From contig JAFCIZ010000011.1 in the NCBI GenBank assembly GCA_017871115.1, forward strand, positions 513,501 to 577,500: 64,000 bases of DNA, given 5' to 3'. Each line of letters begins with the position of its first letter. Position 1 is the first letter of the stretch. This stretch comes from Cunninghamella blakesleeana (Eukaryota; Mucoromycota; Mucoromycetes; Mucorales; Cunninghamellaceae). The notes below the pieces were generated by a model. The model was not told the DNA's origin, did not search any database, and saw nothing but the letters and a program-made list of their open reading frames with translations. The translations under genes were made by a program, and so were the position numbers. This document shows, one piece after another, positions 49,545 through 64,000 of the stretch.

Positions 49545-52500
49545 ATGACTGTCAGTGATAGTGAAGAAGATTATAAAAGCGATACTCCTTATGAAGAAGA
49601 TTCAGGATCTGATTTCGAATCAGAAGCTCCAGTTAAAAAGAAGGTATATGTGCGAATTAAATAAAAGCAAATAATATAAATCGTAGATCAAAAAAGAAAG
49701 GGGGAATCGTATTTACTTTTTATCATTATTAATATACATTTATACATATACATATATATATTAGGCCAAAGTAGCAACAACAACAACCAATAAAAAAACT
49801 GAAACCAATAAAAAACCAGCAGCCAGTAAAAAGTCCACACCTAAAAAGACTACCACCACCACCAAAAAAGCAGCTGCTAATGGTAAATCTTCCACAACTG
49901 GTGATATTACAAACTTTTTAACTAAATCAACCAAAAATAAAGATGACAATGAAGATCAAGATGTTGTTATGATTGAAAACGGTGCATCCTCTTCTATCTC
50001 TTCATCCAGCTCAACACCAGCACCAACATCATCTAAGGCAACTGATGATAAACGCACTATTGAAGATATTTACCAAAAAAAAACACAGTTAGAACATATT
50101 TTATTACGCCCTGATACTTATATTGGATCTATTGAAACCGAAGAAGAAGAAATGTGGGTCTTTGATTCTGAGCAAGATATGATTGTGAAGAAGAAAATTA
50201 AATATGTACCAGGTTTATATAAAATTGTGGATGAAATCCTTGTGAATGCTGCTGATAATAAGGTAAATGAATAACGATTATTTTTTTATTCTATATTGAT
50301 AAAATAATAACAATAATATATTAGAAAAATGGTCGATTTATTTATTAATCATAGTTTTTATTTTTATTCTTTTTGTATACCCTAGATCCGTGATCCATCC
50401 ATGACTCAAATCAAAGTTTATATCAATCGAGAAGAAAATTTTATCAGTATTTACAACAATGGCAAAGGGATCCCTGTCACCATGCATAAAGAAGAAAATG
50501 TATATGTTCCTGAATTGATTTTTGGTCATTTATTAACCTCTTCCAACTATGATGATAAAGAAAAAAAGGTCACTGGTGGTAGAAATGGGTATGGGGCCAA
50601 ATTATGCAATATTTTTAGTAAAGAATTTACTGTGGAAACTGCTGATAAAGAACGTGAATTGAAATACTCTCAAGTATTTAAAAACAACATGTCTATCAAA
50701 ACAGCACCTAAAATCACTAAAAATACAAAAGATGAATACACTCGTATTTCCTTCAAACCGGATTTATCCAAGTTTGATTTAACAGAAATGGATGCTGATT
50801 TTGAAGCTTTAATCAAGAAACGTGTTTATGATTTAGCAGGTTGTTGTGATGGAGTTACAGTCTATTTAAATGGTACCAAAATTCCTGTGAAAGGTTTCCA
50901 AAAATATACTGAACTTTATACTAAATCTATGACTATTCGTAATGCAGAAGGCAAGAAACCTATTATTTTTGATAAAGATGGTCAAACTAATCGTTGGAAT
51001 GTCAGTTTTGCTGTTAGTGATGGTCAATTCAATAATGTAAGCTTTTTTCTAAAAAAATAATAAAAAAAAGTTCATATATTTATTTATACATACATGTATG
51101 TATTTTATATTATAGGTCAGTTTTGTAAATAGTATTTCTACTTCAAAAGGCGGTACTCATGTGGATTATATTGCTAACCAATTAGTCAAAGCTATTATGC
51201 CTAAAGTACAAAGTAAAAGTGGAAGTAAAAATGTCAAGCCATTCCAAGTCAAATCTCATATGTGTCTTTTTATTAATTGTTTGATTGAGAATCCATCCTT
51301 TGATTCTCAAACAAAAGAAACAATGACCCTTCGTGCTTCTAGTTTTGGTTCAACTTATACACTTAGTCCTAAATTCATTAAAGATGGTAATATTAAAGAA
51401 AAATTAAAAGTGATAATAGAAACAATGATACTATTAATTAAATCTCTGATTACTCATCAACTATCTATTTATTTGTTTTTATGTTTTTATGAATATAATA
51501 GTTGAAAACTCTGGTATTATTGATAATATTGTTAAATTTGTAAAATATAAAGAGCAAGAGCAAATGTCCCGTGCTGACAGTGGAAAAATGACTCGGTAAT
51601 AATAATAACAAAAATAAAAATAAAATCTAAAGTATGTTTATTATGTATAATAATAGTGATATTTATATTCTATTTTCTATATAGTCGCCTCAATATTCCT
51701 AAACTTGATGATGCTAATTTAGCTGGTGTTCGACCTCATAATAAAAAATGCACTTTAATTTTAACTGAAGGGGATTCTGCCAAAGCATTAGTTCTTAGCG
51801 GTTTATCCGTAGTAGGCCGGGATTTATATGGTGTTTTTCCTTTACGTGGTAAACTACTTAATGTTCGTGAAGCCTCTAACTCCTCTATCATGGGTAATTC
51901 CGAAATTACTCATATTAAAGCCATTCTTGGTTTAAAACATGGTCAAACATATACTTCTGTAGATCAACTTCGCTATGGTAAATTAATGATTATGACGGAT
52001 CAGGTAATATATAAATAAATTAAATATTTATTCAATAATAGCAACATATTTAATATGATTCTTTTTTCTTTTCTTTTTTTAGGATTATGATGGTAGTCAC
52101 ATTAAAGGCCTTGTTATCAACTTTATTGATGAGATGTTCCCAAGTCTTTTAGATATTCCTGGTTTCTTATTGGAATTCATTACTCCTATTATTAAGGTAA
52201 ACAATTATACATAAATGTAATAGTCTATATTTTTTTATAATCAGTTTCTTTTATATTAATCATTATTATTTTCACATTGTAATTTTTATACATATTTTAC
52301 AGTGTACTCATAAAAGAACCAAACAACAAATTCCTTTCTTTACTATTCCTGAATATGAAAGATGGGCTGAAGAAAATAATCAACATAAAGAATGGAAACC
52401 AAAGTACTACAAGGTATAAATGATCTTTTTTTTTTATCTTAGTAATAATAATAACAGTAATAAGATTTTATAAATATAAATTTAATAACATATACTCTCT

Positions 52501-54968
52501 CTTGTATATATAGGGGTTAGGTACTTCTGATAAAAAAGATGCTCGTGAATATTTTAACAATTTACCTATTCATCAAAAAGAATTTGATACACCTACTCAA
52601 GATGATCGTGCTTTAATTGATATGGCATTCAACAAAAAGAAAGCTGCCGATCGTAAACAATGGTTAACCACTTATGAAGTAAGTGATTATTAAATAATAA
52701 TAAGGAAAAGAATAAATTATATATATATTTATATAATAAAAATAAATTGCTTAGTTCATTTATTAATTTTTATCTTTATAGCCTGGTATTTTCATTGATC
52801 ATAGTGTTAATAAAATCAAAATTTCCGACTTTGTGAATCAAGAATTATTATTATTCAGTATTGCTGATAACATGCGATCTATCCCTTCCATGGTTGATGG
52901 TTTCAAACCTGGTCAAAGAAAAGTCTTTTTTGGTTGTATCAAACGAGGTAGAAATACTGAAGTAAAAGTAGCTCAATTAGCTAATTATGTTGCTGGTGAA
53001 ACTCAATACCATCATGGTGAAGCTAGTGTTGCTACTACTATTATTGGTATGGCTCAAGATTATGTTGGCAGTAATAATGTTAATTTACTTGTTCCTTCTG
53101 GTCAATTTGGTACTCGTCATGATGTAAATGCTTTATAATAAGAAAAAAAAAATAGAATAATAATAATAATGTCATTGGATGTTTTATTGATGTATTATTT
53201 TTATTATCGCTTCTATTACTTTTTTATAATTAGGGTGGTAAAGCAGCTGCTAGTCCTCGTTATTTGTTCACTCGTTTATCTAAAATCTCACGTACTATTT
53301 TCCACCCTGACGATGATGATGTTTTAACTTATCTTATTGAAGAAAGCACTTCCATTGAACCTAATTGGTAAACATGACCATTTATTTATGATATATATGT
53401 GGGTATATTTATTTTATTTATTTATTCATTAACATTACGATTTGTACTTTTATTATTTTTTATGTAATTATTATTAGGTACATGCCTATTTTACCCATGG
53501 TACTTGTTAATGGTGCTGAAGGCATTGGAACTGGTAATTATATATATATAAAACTAAATATTAAAATATTCTCATATTATAGATGTTGATATTATTTTTT
53601 AAACCAACTTTTTATTTAATCTTTTTCTTTTTCTTTTTTTTTATTTCATTTTATTAATTTAGGTTGGAGTACAAACATTCCTAATTACAATCCAAAAGAT
53701 ATTGTTCAAAATTTATTACGTATGATGAATGGAGAAGAACCACTTCCTATGGATCCTTGGTTTAGAGGTTTCAAGGTAAGAATCAAATTTGTACTTTAAT
53801 GAAAAAAGAATCAAATGTAAATTATGAAAATATAAATATTCAATTTTTTTTTTATACACTGTTATTATAATTACTACTGAACTTATAGGGTACCATTACA
53901 AAAACAGACCCTACAAAATATACTGCTAATGGTATAGTCGAAATCACAGAACAAGGAAAAATTAAAGTATCAGAATTACCTGTCAGAGTTTGGACAGATA
54001 ACTTCAAGGAATATTTAGAAAATCTTCGTGAACCTAAAGAAAAGAAAGTGGATATCCGAATTGAAGTAAGTTTATATTATATAATGTGCGCTATCAATTT
54101 ATTTTATTTTGATTATTATTTATTAATTTTCATCATTATCATTGCTATTTTACTTATTATTTTCATTTTGTATGTGTATATATAGGAATACAATAACAAT
54201 TCTACAGATAGTTCAGTTGAATTTACTATTGAAATGGAACAAAGCCAACTTGAAAAAGCTGAAGATATTGGATTGTTAAAAGCATTTAAATTAACCAATT
54301 CACTCAATGTAGGTAACATAGTTTGTTTTAATCAACATGGCAAACTTCAAAAATATGGATCACCTATAGAGATTTTGAAAGAATTTTATGAATTACGGTT
54401 AACCTATTATTCCAAACGTAAAGAACATATGGTCTATGTCTTACAAGATGATTATGAACGTTTACACAACAAAGCCAATTTTATTGAATTTGTCTTGAAC
54501 GATCAATTGAAATATTATAAACGTAAAGAAAAGGATATTATTGTAGATATGGAAAAATTAGGCTTGAAAAAGATGTATTCTCGTCAAAAGAAGAGTGTCT
54601 TAGCTGTAGACGACCACGATGATGATGATGATGAAGGTGATAAAAAGAAGGACAAGACGAATAAAAAGGAGCAAAAGAATGAAGATTCAGGTTATGATTA
54701 TCTTTTCACTGTCAATATTCGCGGCTTTACGGAAGAAAAGATTGCAGAATTACGTCGTCAACGGGATAATAAAAAGAGTGAATTGGATCAAGTGAAAGCT
54801 ACAGCCCCTACAGATTTCTGGAAAAAGGATTTAGATAAATTCTTGATTGAATGGGATCTTATTTTGAAAGAAGATGAGGAAATGGCTCGCTTGGCTAAAC
54901 CTCTTGCTACTTCCAAACAGGCTACTAAACGTAAACGTGTCACCAAACCTAAGAAGGAAAAGGATTAA
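49545..54968 (+). CDS. TOP2: DNA topoisomerase II (type IIA)
   Basis: Fifteen exons: 49545..49643, 49765..50262, 50386..51036, 51116..51386, 51502..51595, 51685..52003, 52083..52196, 52303..52413, 52514..52678, 52782..53123, 53234..53367, 53478..53533, 53663..53775, 53889..54065, 54186..54968; 1308 aa. The N-terminal tail is Lys/Thr-rich. The GHKL ATPase has ILVNAADNK, NGKGIPV and GRNGYGAKL. TOPRIM has LTEGDSAKALV and DQDYDGSH. The cleavage core has AGETQYHHGEASV, PSGQFGTRHDGGKAAASPRY with the catalytic Tyr, and a TLMP-like MPILPMVLVNGAEGIGTG. The coiled-coil region is followed by only a short basic tail (ATKRKRVTKPKKEKD). Passes one duplex through another to untangle chromosomes. The C-terminal domain is shorter than in yeast (about 1430 aa in total). 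Confidence 0.96.
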
Positions 54969-55431
54969 AATTTGGTTTTTAGTTTTTTAATCTTAATTTT
55001 TTATGCACATTGCTTTTTTCAATAATATATATATATAAATACAATTCTATCTTTTATATGTATACAAGTAATTTTATTAATAAATAAATAAAACAAATAA
55101 TTAATGCAAGAATTTCTTAGATAGCAAAATATAAAAAATCAGCTGATAACCTTTTCTTATATACTGACTACGCATTTTTATTCTGTTATTTTTGGTATTA
55201 ATGTTTTGTTTCTCAACATTATATTAATTATTATACATTACAAAATAAAAAAAAAAATTAGTGCTATTCAAACCAAATTAGTATCAAATATAAATTGTTC
55301 AAAAGATCATATATATATATATATAAAGCATTTTTTTATTTAAAGGATGAATGTAAATATACTAATATTACTATTACAATAATTATTTAATTAATAAATA
55401 AATAAATATAAAAGCAAATCAATATTTTTTT
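54969..55431. other. Convergent intergenic region TOP2 / F-box gene
   Basis: 463 bp between two stop codons, AT-rich, with A/ATAA repeats; holds both 3' ends. No gene. Confidence 0.4.
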
Positions 55432-57870
<2,439 letters not shown>

Positions 57871-58730
57871 ATTATATTAAATAATTATATGTATATGTAT
57901 ATGTATATAAGTATATATGTATATATGTATATATATCGTTTTGTTTTGTTTTGTTTTGTTTTGTTTTGTTTTGTTTTTCTTAAATAAGAAACGGAAAGGA
58001 AAGGAACAACAAAAAATTCTTGATAGATTTATATATACAACTTTAAAACCCCGTTCCCACTTATAATTATATGATCAGCTACTATTCTTATCAGATAAAT
58101 TGTCACGAAATACTTTTATTATAAACCAACTTTGGCCAACTCTCATTTATAATTAAATAACATAGAATTTTCGGCTTATAGTAAATAAATAAATAAAATT
58201 CCTATTTTGATGCATTTTTACTTTTATTTTTTATTTTTCTAAATGTTTTAATTTTAATAAATTTACTAATTCCTTTTTACGCGACTAAATATTTTTATAT
58301 CTTATCAAAGGCATCGTCGCTAATTGAATTTTTGGCGTTTTTTTGCCTTTTTTCTTATCTTGGTATATTTATGCTAGTGTTTTTGCACCGACGTTCTTTT
58401 TCATCTAATCACAAATATTTTTTTTATTTTGGTTTTATTATTAAAAATATTATAAATTCAATCATTTATATAAATTTTATTTTATTTTACGTTATCTTAT
58501 ATTGTTCTGATTTACAATTAAATCTACATATTTATTTTATACATATATTAATAAATATATCGTCTAATTCTTTTTTTCTTCTACTTCCTAAAAACTATCT
58601 ATCTACTTACATAACTAAAGCTACGTATACAAATAATTTTAAGCATACGTATTTTTATTTTTTTATTACAAATATATATCTACATAACACTATTATTACT
58701 ATAACAAAATTTGTTTTGAATTTTAGTAGT
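57871..58730. other. Intergenic between the two F-box genes
   Basis: Contains a (TTTTG)n pentanucleotide microsatellite at about 57936-57975 in the upstream region of the first F-box gene, and TATG repeats at 57888-57930. An open stretch at 58332-58748 is Phe/Tyr/Ile-rich, overlaps the F-box 3' end and is not credible. Confidence 0.5.
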
Positions 58731-61088
58731 TTAAACTTTAAATACTAATGTTTCAACTGATTGACATATTATACGTAAACTAAATTGATTAAAAGGCTGC
58801 ATTTCAACAAAGTATTGATTATTTTCGCGACAGGGAATATCTAAATAATCGGGAAAGCTATCAACATCCATTGGAAACTTCGTAGGATAGCGACCAGGAG
58901 CGCGATGACAATCACTATATATCATGATATCCTTGTTATTGTATATCGTTTCTTTTAAGATTAGAGTCGTGATGGCGGGTTGCTTATTATATTCAATAGT
59001 GAGCCAAGGTATATAACGTATTTTATAAAATAATACATATTCCAACCTTAAATGAGATAAATCGAATATCATATCTTTATAAAGTTCACTATTTTCATCC
59101 TTTTGATTTATATGCGTGATTTGAAGAAGGTCCTGTTCCTTCCAGTGAGGTAATGCATAATATATATTCCGGAGATCAATTCGTTTTAGACGAGGACATT
59201 TACGACTAAATGCTGTAAATCCATTTTTAAAATAAATTCCGCCTCCACGTAAGATTAATTCTTCTAACGGATAAGATTGAGCAATAAGAGACTCATTTTC
59301 TTGTTGCTGTTGTTGCTGTTGCTGTTGTTGCTGTTGCTGTTGTTGCTGTTGCTGTTGTTGTTGTTGCTGTTGTTGTTGTTGTTGTTGTGCATCCGAATTA
59401 GATTCATTATTTCTATTGTCTTTTGGTCTTATTCCATCTTTTATTAATACACCTGATTTAAAATTAAAGATCTTCAATTTAGGGAACATGGCCAGCCATT
59501 CATAGATATAAAAATCATCATTTATTGTAATTGATTGATAGTTATCCAACACATCAAGATAAATATCCACATCATGGCGTGTATACTTCATTTTCAATTC
59601 ATTTAAAGTCAAACAAACGGAGGTTTTCCCACCCTGTGACAAGAAATTAGCTAGCTTCTTTATATCAAAATCAATAGTGAAGGATAAAGAAGTCAAACCA
59701 TTAGTCAAATATTGATGAAGGTTAAAATATAGAAGAGAAGGATCTTTCATACCATTGTTATTACCATCATAATTATTGCTATCGTTTTCAGAATAGAAAC
59801 GATGATCTGTTATTTTTTTAATTTTATAGCCCTTCTCTAATATCATATTTAAAGGACATTTCAAATGTGTAATAGCTGGTGAATAATTAGTCGGTGAAGA
59901 TAATAACCAAGAGATGATTTTGGAATGCGCCCATGAGCGATTTGTTAAAAAGGTTGATAAGGTCGGCGTAAAATCATTGCAGCTAAATTTTCCAAACTTC
60001 GATAGCAAAACTAAATTTAATTGTTTTAAATGTTGGTAACTTGCCATCATGTTGTGTAAAGAGAGATAAAAAGTCTCATACAATCCATTTTGATGATCTT
60101 GTGGTAGAGATTCATTTTGTGATGGGTTGGACCATTTCAAACTTAATTTCAATTGTTCTAGTTGAGGGTATTTGACAGATAAATAATAATAACATCTTGC
60201 ATCATATATACAGCCATATATTTCCAACGCCTTGAGCGATGTGATGGGTTTTATTCCAGAGGAGGAGGTCAATGAAGTTTCAAAAGCATCAGAGATATTC
60301 ATTTTTAATGATTTAAATTGTAAAGATTTAATTAGAGGACAAGATTGATGAATGGATTCCAAGGTACGTTCATCGAGGTCATAGTTGATTGTGTCCCATT
60401 GATCTAAGTCTACAAACTCAATGCCTAATGTTGTCAAGTGTAATAAATAGGGCAATTCCAATACTTTACTATAATGATGAAACGTTTCACCTGCTTCTAC
60501 AGCTAATCCAGAATCCACAGCTTCTTCATCATCTCGTAAAATACTACACTTTCTATCCATATCTTGTCGTAAACCAAATTGTTGATGAGATGCATGATGA
60601 TTCGTTAAATATAGATAATTTTCATGTACATAAAACTGAAGAGTAGAAATTTTATTTACATTAATTAGCTGCATTAATTTTGGTTCGAGCGGCGCGTTCC
60701 AATAATATAAGTGAGTCAAGTTGGTTATTTGAAGTTTTTGTTGGAGACGTTCACGATATCTTCTATCTTCTGTGAGCTCTATAACGTGTTGAATATTTGG
60801 TAAAGTATAGGGTATCTTAGCAATTATTTCTTTGGATAAATCATTTGTATATAATTTTAAACAATAAACAAATTGACCAATAGGTACACCATTAATATTT
60901 ATTGTTTTAGCAAAGTGAAAAAACTTTATCGCTTGGGATGAGGAAGCCAATTCAATTGTTGAATATATAATAGGTACACTTAAAACTGATTGCCATCTTT
61001 TACACACTCTTAAACAATTAGAAAAATCTCTTTGTGAATATAAACGAGTTAAAATATCATATAGTATTTCAGAAGGTAAAGTGTCCAT
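58731..61088 (-). CDS. F-box protein with polyglutamine tract, tandem paralogue
   Basis: 785 aa, single exon. F-box at the N-terminus (DTLPSEILYDILTRLYSQRDFSNCLRVCKRWQS), then the same irregular Leu-rich body. 29 Gln at 59301..59387 (CAA/CAG interleaved). About residues from DNYQSITINDDFYIYEW to LSHLRLEYV are nearly identical to the gene at 55432, whereas the F-box half and the last about 100 residues match only at the level of an old paralogue. Likely a substrate adaptor of an SCF E3 ligase; the target is unknown. Confidence 0.88.
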   Translation of the reverse strand: MDTLPSEILYDILTRLYSQRDFSNCLRVCKRWQSVLSVPIIYSTIELASSSQAIKFFHFAKTININGVPIGQFVYCLKLYTNDLSKEIIAKIPYTLPNIQHVIELTEDRRYRERLQQKLQITNLTHLYYWNAPLEPKLMQLINVNKISTLQFYVHENYLYLTNHHASHQQFGLRQDMDRKCSILRDDEEAVDSGLAVEAGETFHHYSKVLELPYLLHLTTLGIEFVDLDQWDTINYDLDERTLESIHQSCPLIKSLQFKSLKMNISDAFETSLTSSSGIKPITSLKALEIYGCIYDARCYYYLSVKYPQLEQLKLSLKWSNPSQNESLPQDHQNGLYETFYLSLHNMMASYQHLKQLNLVLLSKFGKFSCNDFTPTLSTFLTNRSWAHSKIISWLLSSPTNYSPAITHLKCPLNMILEKGYKIKKITDHRFYSENDSNNYDGNNNGMKDPSLLYFNLHQYLTNGLTSLSFTIDFDIKKLANFLSQGGKTSVCLTLNELKMKYTRHDVDIYLDVLDNYQSITINDDFYIYEWLAMFPKLKIFNFKSGVLIKDGIRPKDNRNNESNSDAQQQQQQQQQQQQQQQQQQQQQQQQQQQQQENESLIAQSYPLEELILRGGGIYFKNGFTAFSRKCPRLKRIDLRNIYYALPHWKEQDLLQITHINQKDENSELYKDMIFDLSHLRLEYVLFYKIRYIPWLTIEYNKQPAITTLILKETIYNNKDIMIYSDCHRAPGRYPTKFPMDVDSFPDYLDIPCRENNQYFVEMQPFNQFSLRIICQSVETLVFKV

Positions 61089-61600
61089 ATTATGTTACTT
61101 TAAGGTTATGTTTTTATTTTTTATTTTATTTTATTTATATTTTTTAAAATAATAATAATAATAAAAAAAAGGGGGAGGCAAAAGAAAAAACCAGCTTATA
61201 CTCTTTAAAAATAATTTAATGCCCGTAAATCTAATTTTTATTTTTAATGATTTTACATATAAAGCTTATACAAGTAACATCAATAGTATATATCTTTTTT
61301 CTTAATAAAGACAATCATATATAGTCTTGGCTATATAAGATTTTTTTATAGAAACTTCGTAATATTTCAGATTTATTGAAGAAATAAGTTATAATACGTA
61401 TAAAAATCGCTTTATTTACAAAATCCTTTTTTTATTTAATAAATATAAAAAAAAATGTATTGATCTAGATTATATATAGTATAAATTATGCTGAATGTTA
61501 CAATAATAAAATAAATAAGTCATACTGCATGTAATTAAAATAAAATAATAATGGTTGGTATATACATATGCAAAGATTATAATAAAAATAACTATTATTA
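61089..61600. other. Intergenic F-box upstream / CCDC174 3' flank
   Basis: 512 bp, AT-rich, no gene; upstream region of the second F-box gene and 3' end of CCDC174. Confidence 0.4.
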
Positions 61601-62228
61601 TTATTTTCTGACTTGTTGTCTTAAAGAAGTTAATAAACTAGTAATACTATCTTCGTTTACCACTGGGTAATTATCGTTATTATTATTATCATTTGTTTGT
61701 TGTTGTTTTTTACGCCTTAATATAGCCCTTTTTTGATGTATCCATTCTGCTCTTTTCGCTAAAATAGCCCTACGCCGTTCACTTGCTGATCTTGATTGTT
61801 TTCGAGCCAATTCTGTTTCTTTGCGGATTCGATTTAATTCATCCATTTGCCTTTGTCTCTCCTCTTCATCGTCGGCTGCAAAACTATAATGCCCTACCCC
61901 TTTTGTTCTAATTTCTTTTACATTGGTATAATGACGTATATGTGATCGATCTGCTAATCCTAAATAAGACGGATTTAGAGTAGTGGCGTGTTTAGGTGAT
62001 AATGGTGGCGATATAGATGATGTTGGCGATGGCGGTGCAGAGGAGGATGGTAATTGGCTTTGTCGAACAACTCTTGTTCTACCAAATTCATCCAAATATT
62101 CAACCCATGGATCATCATCACTAAGTTCCTCTTTTTCACTTTCATTAGCATACACGTTTTTCTTTTTTCCTTTATCTTTTAGTTTATCCTATAAATATAA
62201 AAATAATACGAACAATTAAATACATAAG

Positions 62229-62271
<43 letters not shown>

Positions 62272-62850
62272 ATGTTACCTCTTGCATATATTTTTGTGTA
62301 AAGTCAATCAACATGTTTTCGTCATCACTAAAGTCTTCATCAGATGGTTGTATTTGTTGTTGATAAGACTCATATAACTTGGCCTTTCTTTTTAAGGCTT
62401 CCTGACTTTTTAATATAGCGTCTTGTTCTTCTGGATTAATAACACCATTTTCTTTATCGCGTTTTGCTCTTTGTTCTACACCTTTATTTTGTTTAATCCA
62501 ATCCGTTTTCTTTTATATATATAAGTAAATTAATAATAATGATAATAATAATTAGTAAATTATTATTTATAAATACTATATATATATATATATATATAAG
62601 TTAAAAAAAACATATTTTACTTTAGTAGCTGGTTTTTTCTTTTGTGAACCATGTCGTTCTCGATCAAATTGCTCTTTTTCTAATGCAAGCTGTGCTTTTA
62701 GATTAATAATCTATACAAATATATATTAGAGAAAAATAATAGCATAAATCAATAAAACAATTAAAAAAAAAAGATTATTTTACAATTTATAATATATATC
62801 TATATTAGTACCGAAGCTGCAGTAGTTTCAATAATTTGTTTAGGTGGCAT
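61601..62850 (-). CDS. CCDC174: CCDC174-like nuclear coiled-coil protein
   Basis: Four exons on minus: 62812..62850, 62621..62710, 62279..62509, 61601..62188; 315 aa. Matches the animal CCDC174 layout: an N-terminal helix (INLKAQLALEKEQFDRER), KTDWIKQNKGVEQRAKRD, the AKLYESYQ...MLIDFTQKYMQE segment, WVEYLDEFGRTRVV (animal WVDYVDSLGRSR), a Ser/Pro linker, then GVGHYSFAADDEERQRQMDEL and a long basic helix (RRRAILAKRAEW). The family is nuclear and associated with spliceosome/exon-junction proteins (eIF4A3 in animals). The exact role in fungi is not known. The fungal protein ends just after the basic helix, shorter than the animal one. Confidence 0.85.
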
Positions 62851-63399
62851 ATTTTAATGAAAAGAATAAAAAAGTTTGCAAAACTATTTTGCTAAAAAAA
62901 TAAAATAGCCTTAAAAAAATTAAACTCCAGTTAGATTTTTTTTTTTTTTTGGATAGGTGACCTATGAGAGTAAAAAGGAAATAAAATAGGATGAACTTTG
63001 TAAAAAATTAAATTTTATGATATTGACGATTGCTCACTGCACGTATTATTTATATAAAACCAAAATAACTAACCAAATTATTTTTAATCTTTTATATTTT
63101 ACACTGAACGCTTTTAGTATAAATACGATTAATTTATACTTTATATTAATTTATAATTTTTTTACACAATATAGTTTCTTTAAAAATTAAATTATTTTTA
63201 TTATTAAATATTGTTTGTAATATTCTTCTAATATTATCATTATATATGTATATCATATATATAGCTAGTTAAGTAGGTATAAGTAAAAGATGCTTTTATT
63301 GTTATTATTTTTTAAAGAAAAGAAATATATTTATGTATTATATAATTTTATTTATTTATAATATATATAATTATATAATTATATATATATATATATTAT
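62851..63399. other. Intergenic CCDC174 upstream / probable TAF4 3' flank
   Basis: 549 bp, AT-rich, TA microsatellites near 63360-63396, no gene seen. Confidence 0.4.
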
Positions 63400-64000
63400 T
63401 TACTTTAAATAACGATTATAAGATTTTATTAAAGTACGGTTTCCACTTTCACAACCACCTTCTAACTCTTTTTCCAGCGCATGAATGGTATCTAAAACGG
63501 TAACTTTCCGACTTGATTGCTCATTTAATTTATGCTGATGTCTACTTAACATAGAAGGAGGTAAAAATGAATCTTGAGATCGATCTCTTTTAAAAGAAGG
63601 AATAGATGACTTTGTTCTTTTTAAGCCTTGGTGTTCTAATAAAGATCCTTTTTTTCCACCTTTTGGTCGACCTCTTCCACTATTATTATGATTCCCGCGT
63701 TGTTGCTGTTGTTGAGAAGGTGAGGACTGAGATAAATCATCTACAGAAGAATTTGGGAAGGATGATAAATCTTTTTCATTGGATGATGATAATAAAGATG
63801 AGGATGACGTAGAAGGAGATAATAAAGACGATGATGAAGAAGAATGTGGTAAAGTTGATGCTGATGACAATGCATTTATCGATGAGGAAGAGGAAGATGC
63901 ATTAGATAAACCTGTCAACATCCAACTTTTACGTACACCCCCTGCCAGCATAAGAGCAGTATAATTTGTTTCGTTGGTTGTTTTTTTACGTATATCTTCT
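63400..64000 (-). CDS. C-terminal part of a probable TFIID subunit TAF4 (5' part outside window)
   Basis: Open to the window edge on minus; about 200 residues visible. It begins EDIRKKTTNETNYTALMLAGGVRKSWM, resembling the fungal TAF4 segment with a (N)TA..M..GG.(K)..SWM motif. A Ser-rich linker, a GRGRPKGGKKG AT-hook-like stretch and the end VTVLDTIHALEKELEGG...RTLIKSYNRYLK follow. The end resembles the conserved C-terminal helix of TAF4 (V.(x)D.(x)ALE...). TAF4 forms a histone-fold pair with TAF12 in TFIID. The histone fold itself would lie upstream and is not visible, so the call is provisional. Confidence 0.6.
   Translation of the reverse strand, partial: EDIRKKTTNETNYTALMLAGGVRKSWMLTGLSNASSSSSSINALSSASTLPHSSSSSSLLSPSTSSSSLLSSSNEKDLSSFPNSSVDDLSQSSPSQQQQQRGNHNNSGRGRPKGGKKGSLLEHQGLKRTKSSIPSFKRDRSQDSFLPPSMLSRHQHKLNEQSSRKVTVLDTIHALEKELEGGCESGNRTLIKSYNRYLK

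Noticed and set aside
51387..51501. TOP2 reading through the GTAATATTAAAG donor to a later GTGATA donor
   Set aside because: The later donor breaks the frame with the next exon. The earlier one gives KDVENSGIIDNI, which fits the family.
58332..58748. 138-aa plus-strand open frame between the F-box genes
   Set aside because: Phe/Tyr/Ile-rich translation of AT-rich DNA that overlaps the end of the F-box gene; no domain or codon signal.
59301..59387. Repeat array considered as a CRISPR-like or satellite structure
   Set aside because: Simple in-frame CAG/CAA codons with no spacers; it encodes glutamine.

Overview
This is a eukaryotic nuclear window from a very AT-rich, intron-rich fungus, most likely an early-diverging lineage of the Mucoromycota (Mucorales-like). 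The reasons are many short GT..AG introns (about 50 to 130 nt), an Integrator subunit (INTS13/Asunder) that Ascomycota and Basidiomycota generally lack, HPII-type large catalases, an Arb1 RNAi factor, and a protein carrying the DNA-binding half of a Mucorales-type Tc1/mariner transposase. The species assignment is inference. I rebuilt the gene models by hand; all spliced exons join in frame at GT..AG borders.

Layout. 1-11.6 kb holds two LIM-domain genes in the same orientation (the first cut by the window edge). They flank a tandem duplication of a small membrane-anchored protein with four CX3C motifs, then about 5.5 kb of gene-poor DNA. 11.8-18.6 kb holds ARB1 (minus), CPSF30/YTH1 (plus) and the AMPK/SNF1 kinase (plus, 11 exons). 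19.8-30.9 kb is a very large imperfect inverted repeat. Each arm of about 3.9 kb carries a near-identical large catalase with its promoter, and a loop of about 3.3 kb holds a decayed gene. The two catalases differ in exon 1: one encodes a signal peptide, the other does not. 31.4-33.7 kb holds a decayed maltose-O-acetyltransferase relic, then THI5/NMT1 (minus) with a complete TPP-riboswitch aptamer on the same strand downstream of its stop codon, apparently in the 3'UTR. 35.1-42.7 kb holds, all on minus, a carboxypeptidase Y-like protease, INTS13 (14 exons) and mitochondrial EF-Ts. 43.9-49.1 kb holds a transposase-derived DNA-binding protein (minus) and a Boi-like SH3-SAM-PH protein with an extra CH domain (plus). 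49.5-55 kb is DNA topoisomerase II (15 exons). 55.4-61.1 kb holds two tandem F-box genes with long glutamine tracts, showing a sharply bounded near-identical block around the tract. 61.6-64 kb holds CCDC174 and the C-terminal end of a probable TAF4.

The most interesting element is the THI5 3' region. The aptamer closes with a perfect 11-bp P1. A candidate 5' splice site between the stop codon and the aptamer is complementary to the aptamer's P4 side, and a candidate 3' splice site lies beyond the aptamer and an AATAAA signal. This is the arrangement known from plant THIC, not the 5'UTR/intron arrangement of the classic fungal thiamine genes. No searches were run; statements about families rest on recalled knowledge and visible motifs.
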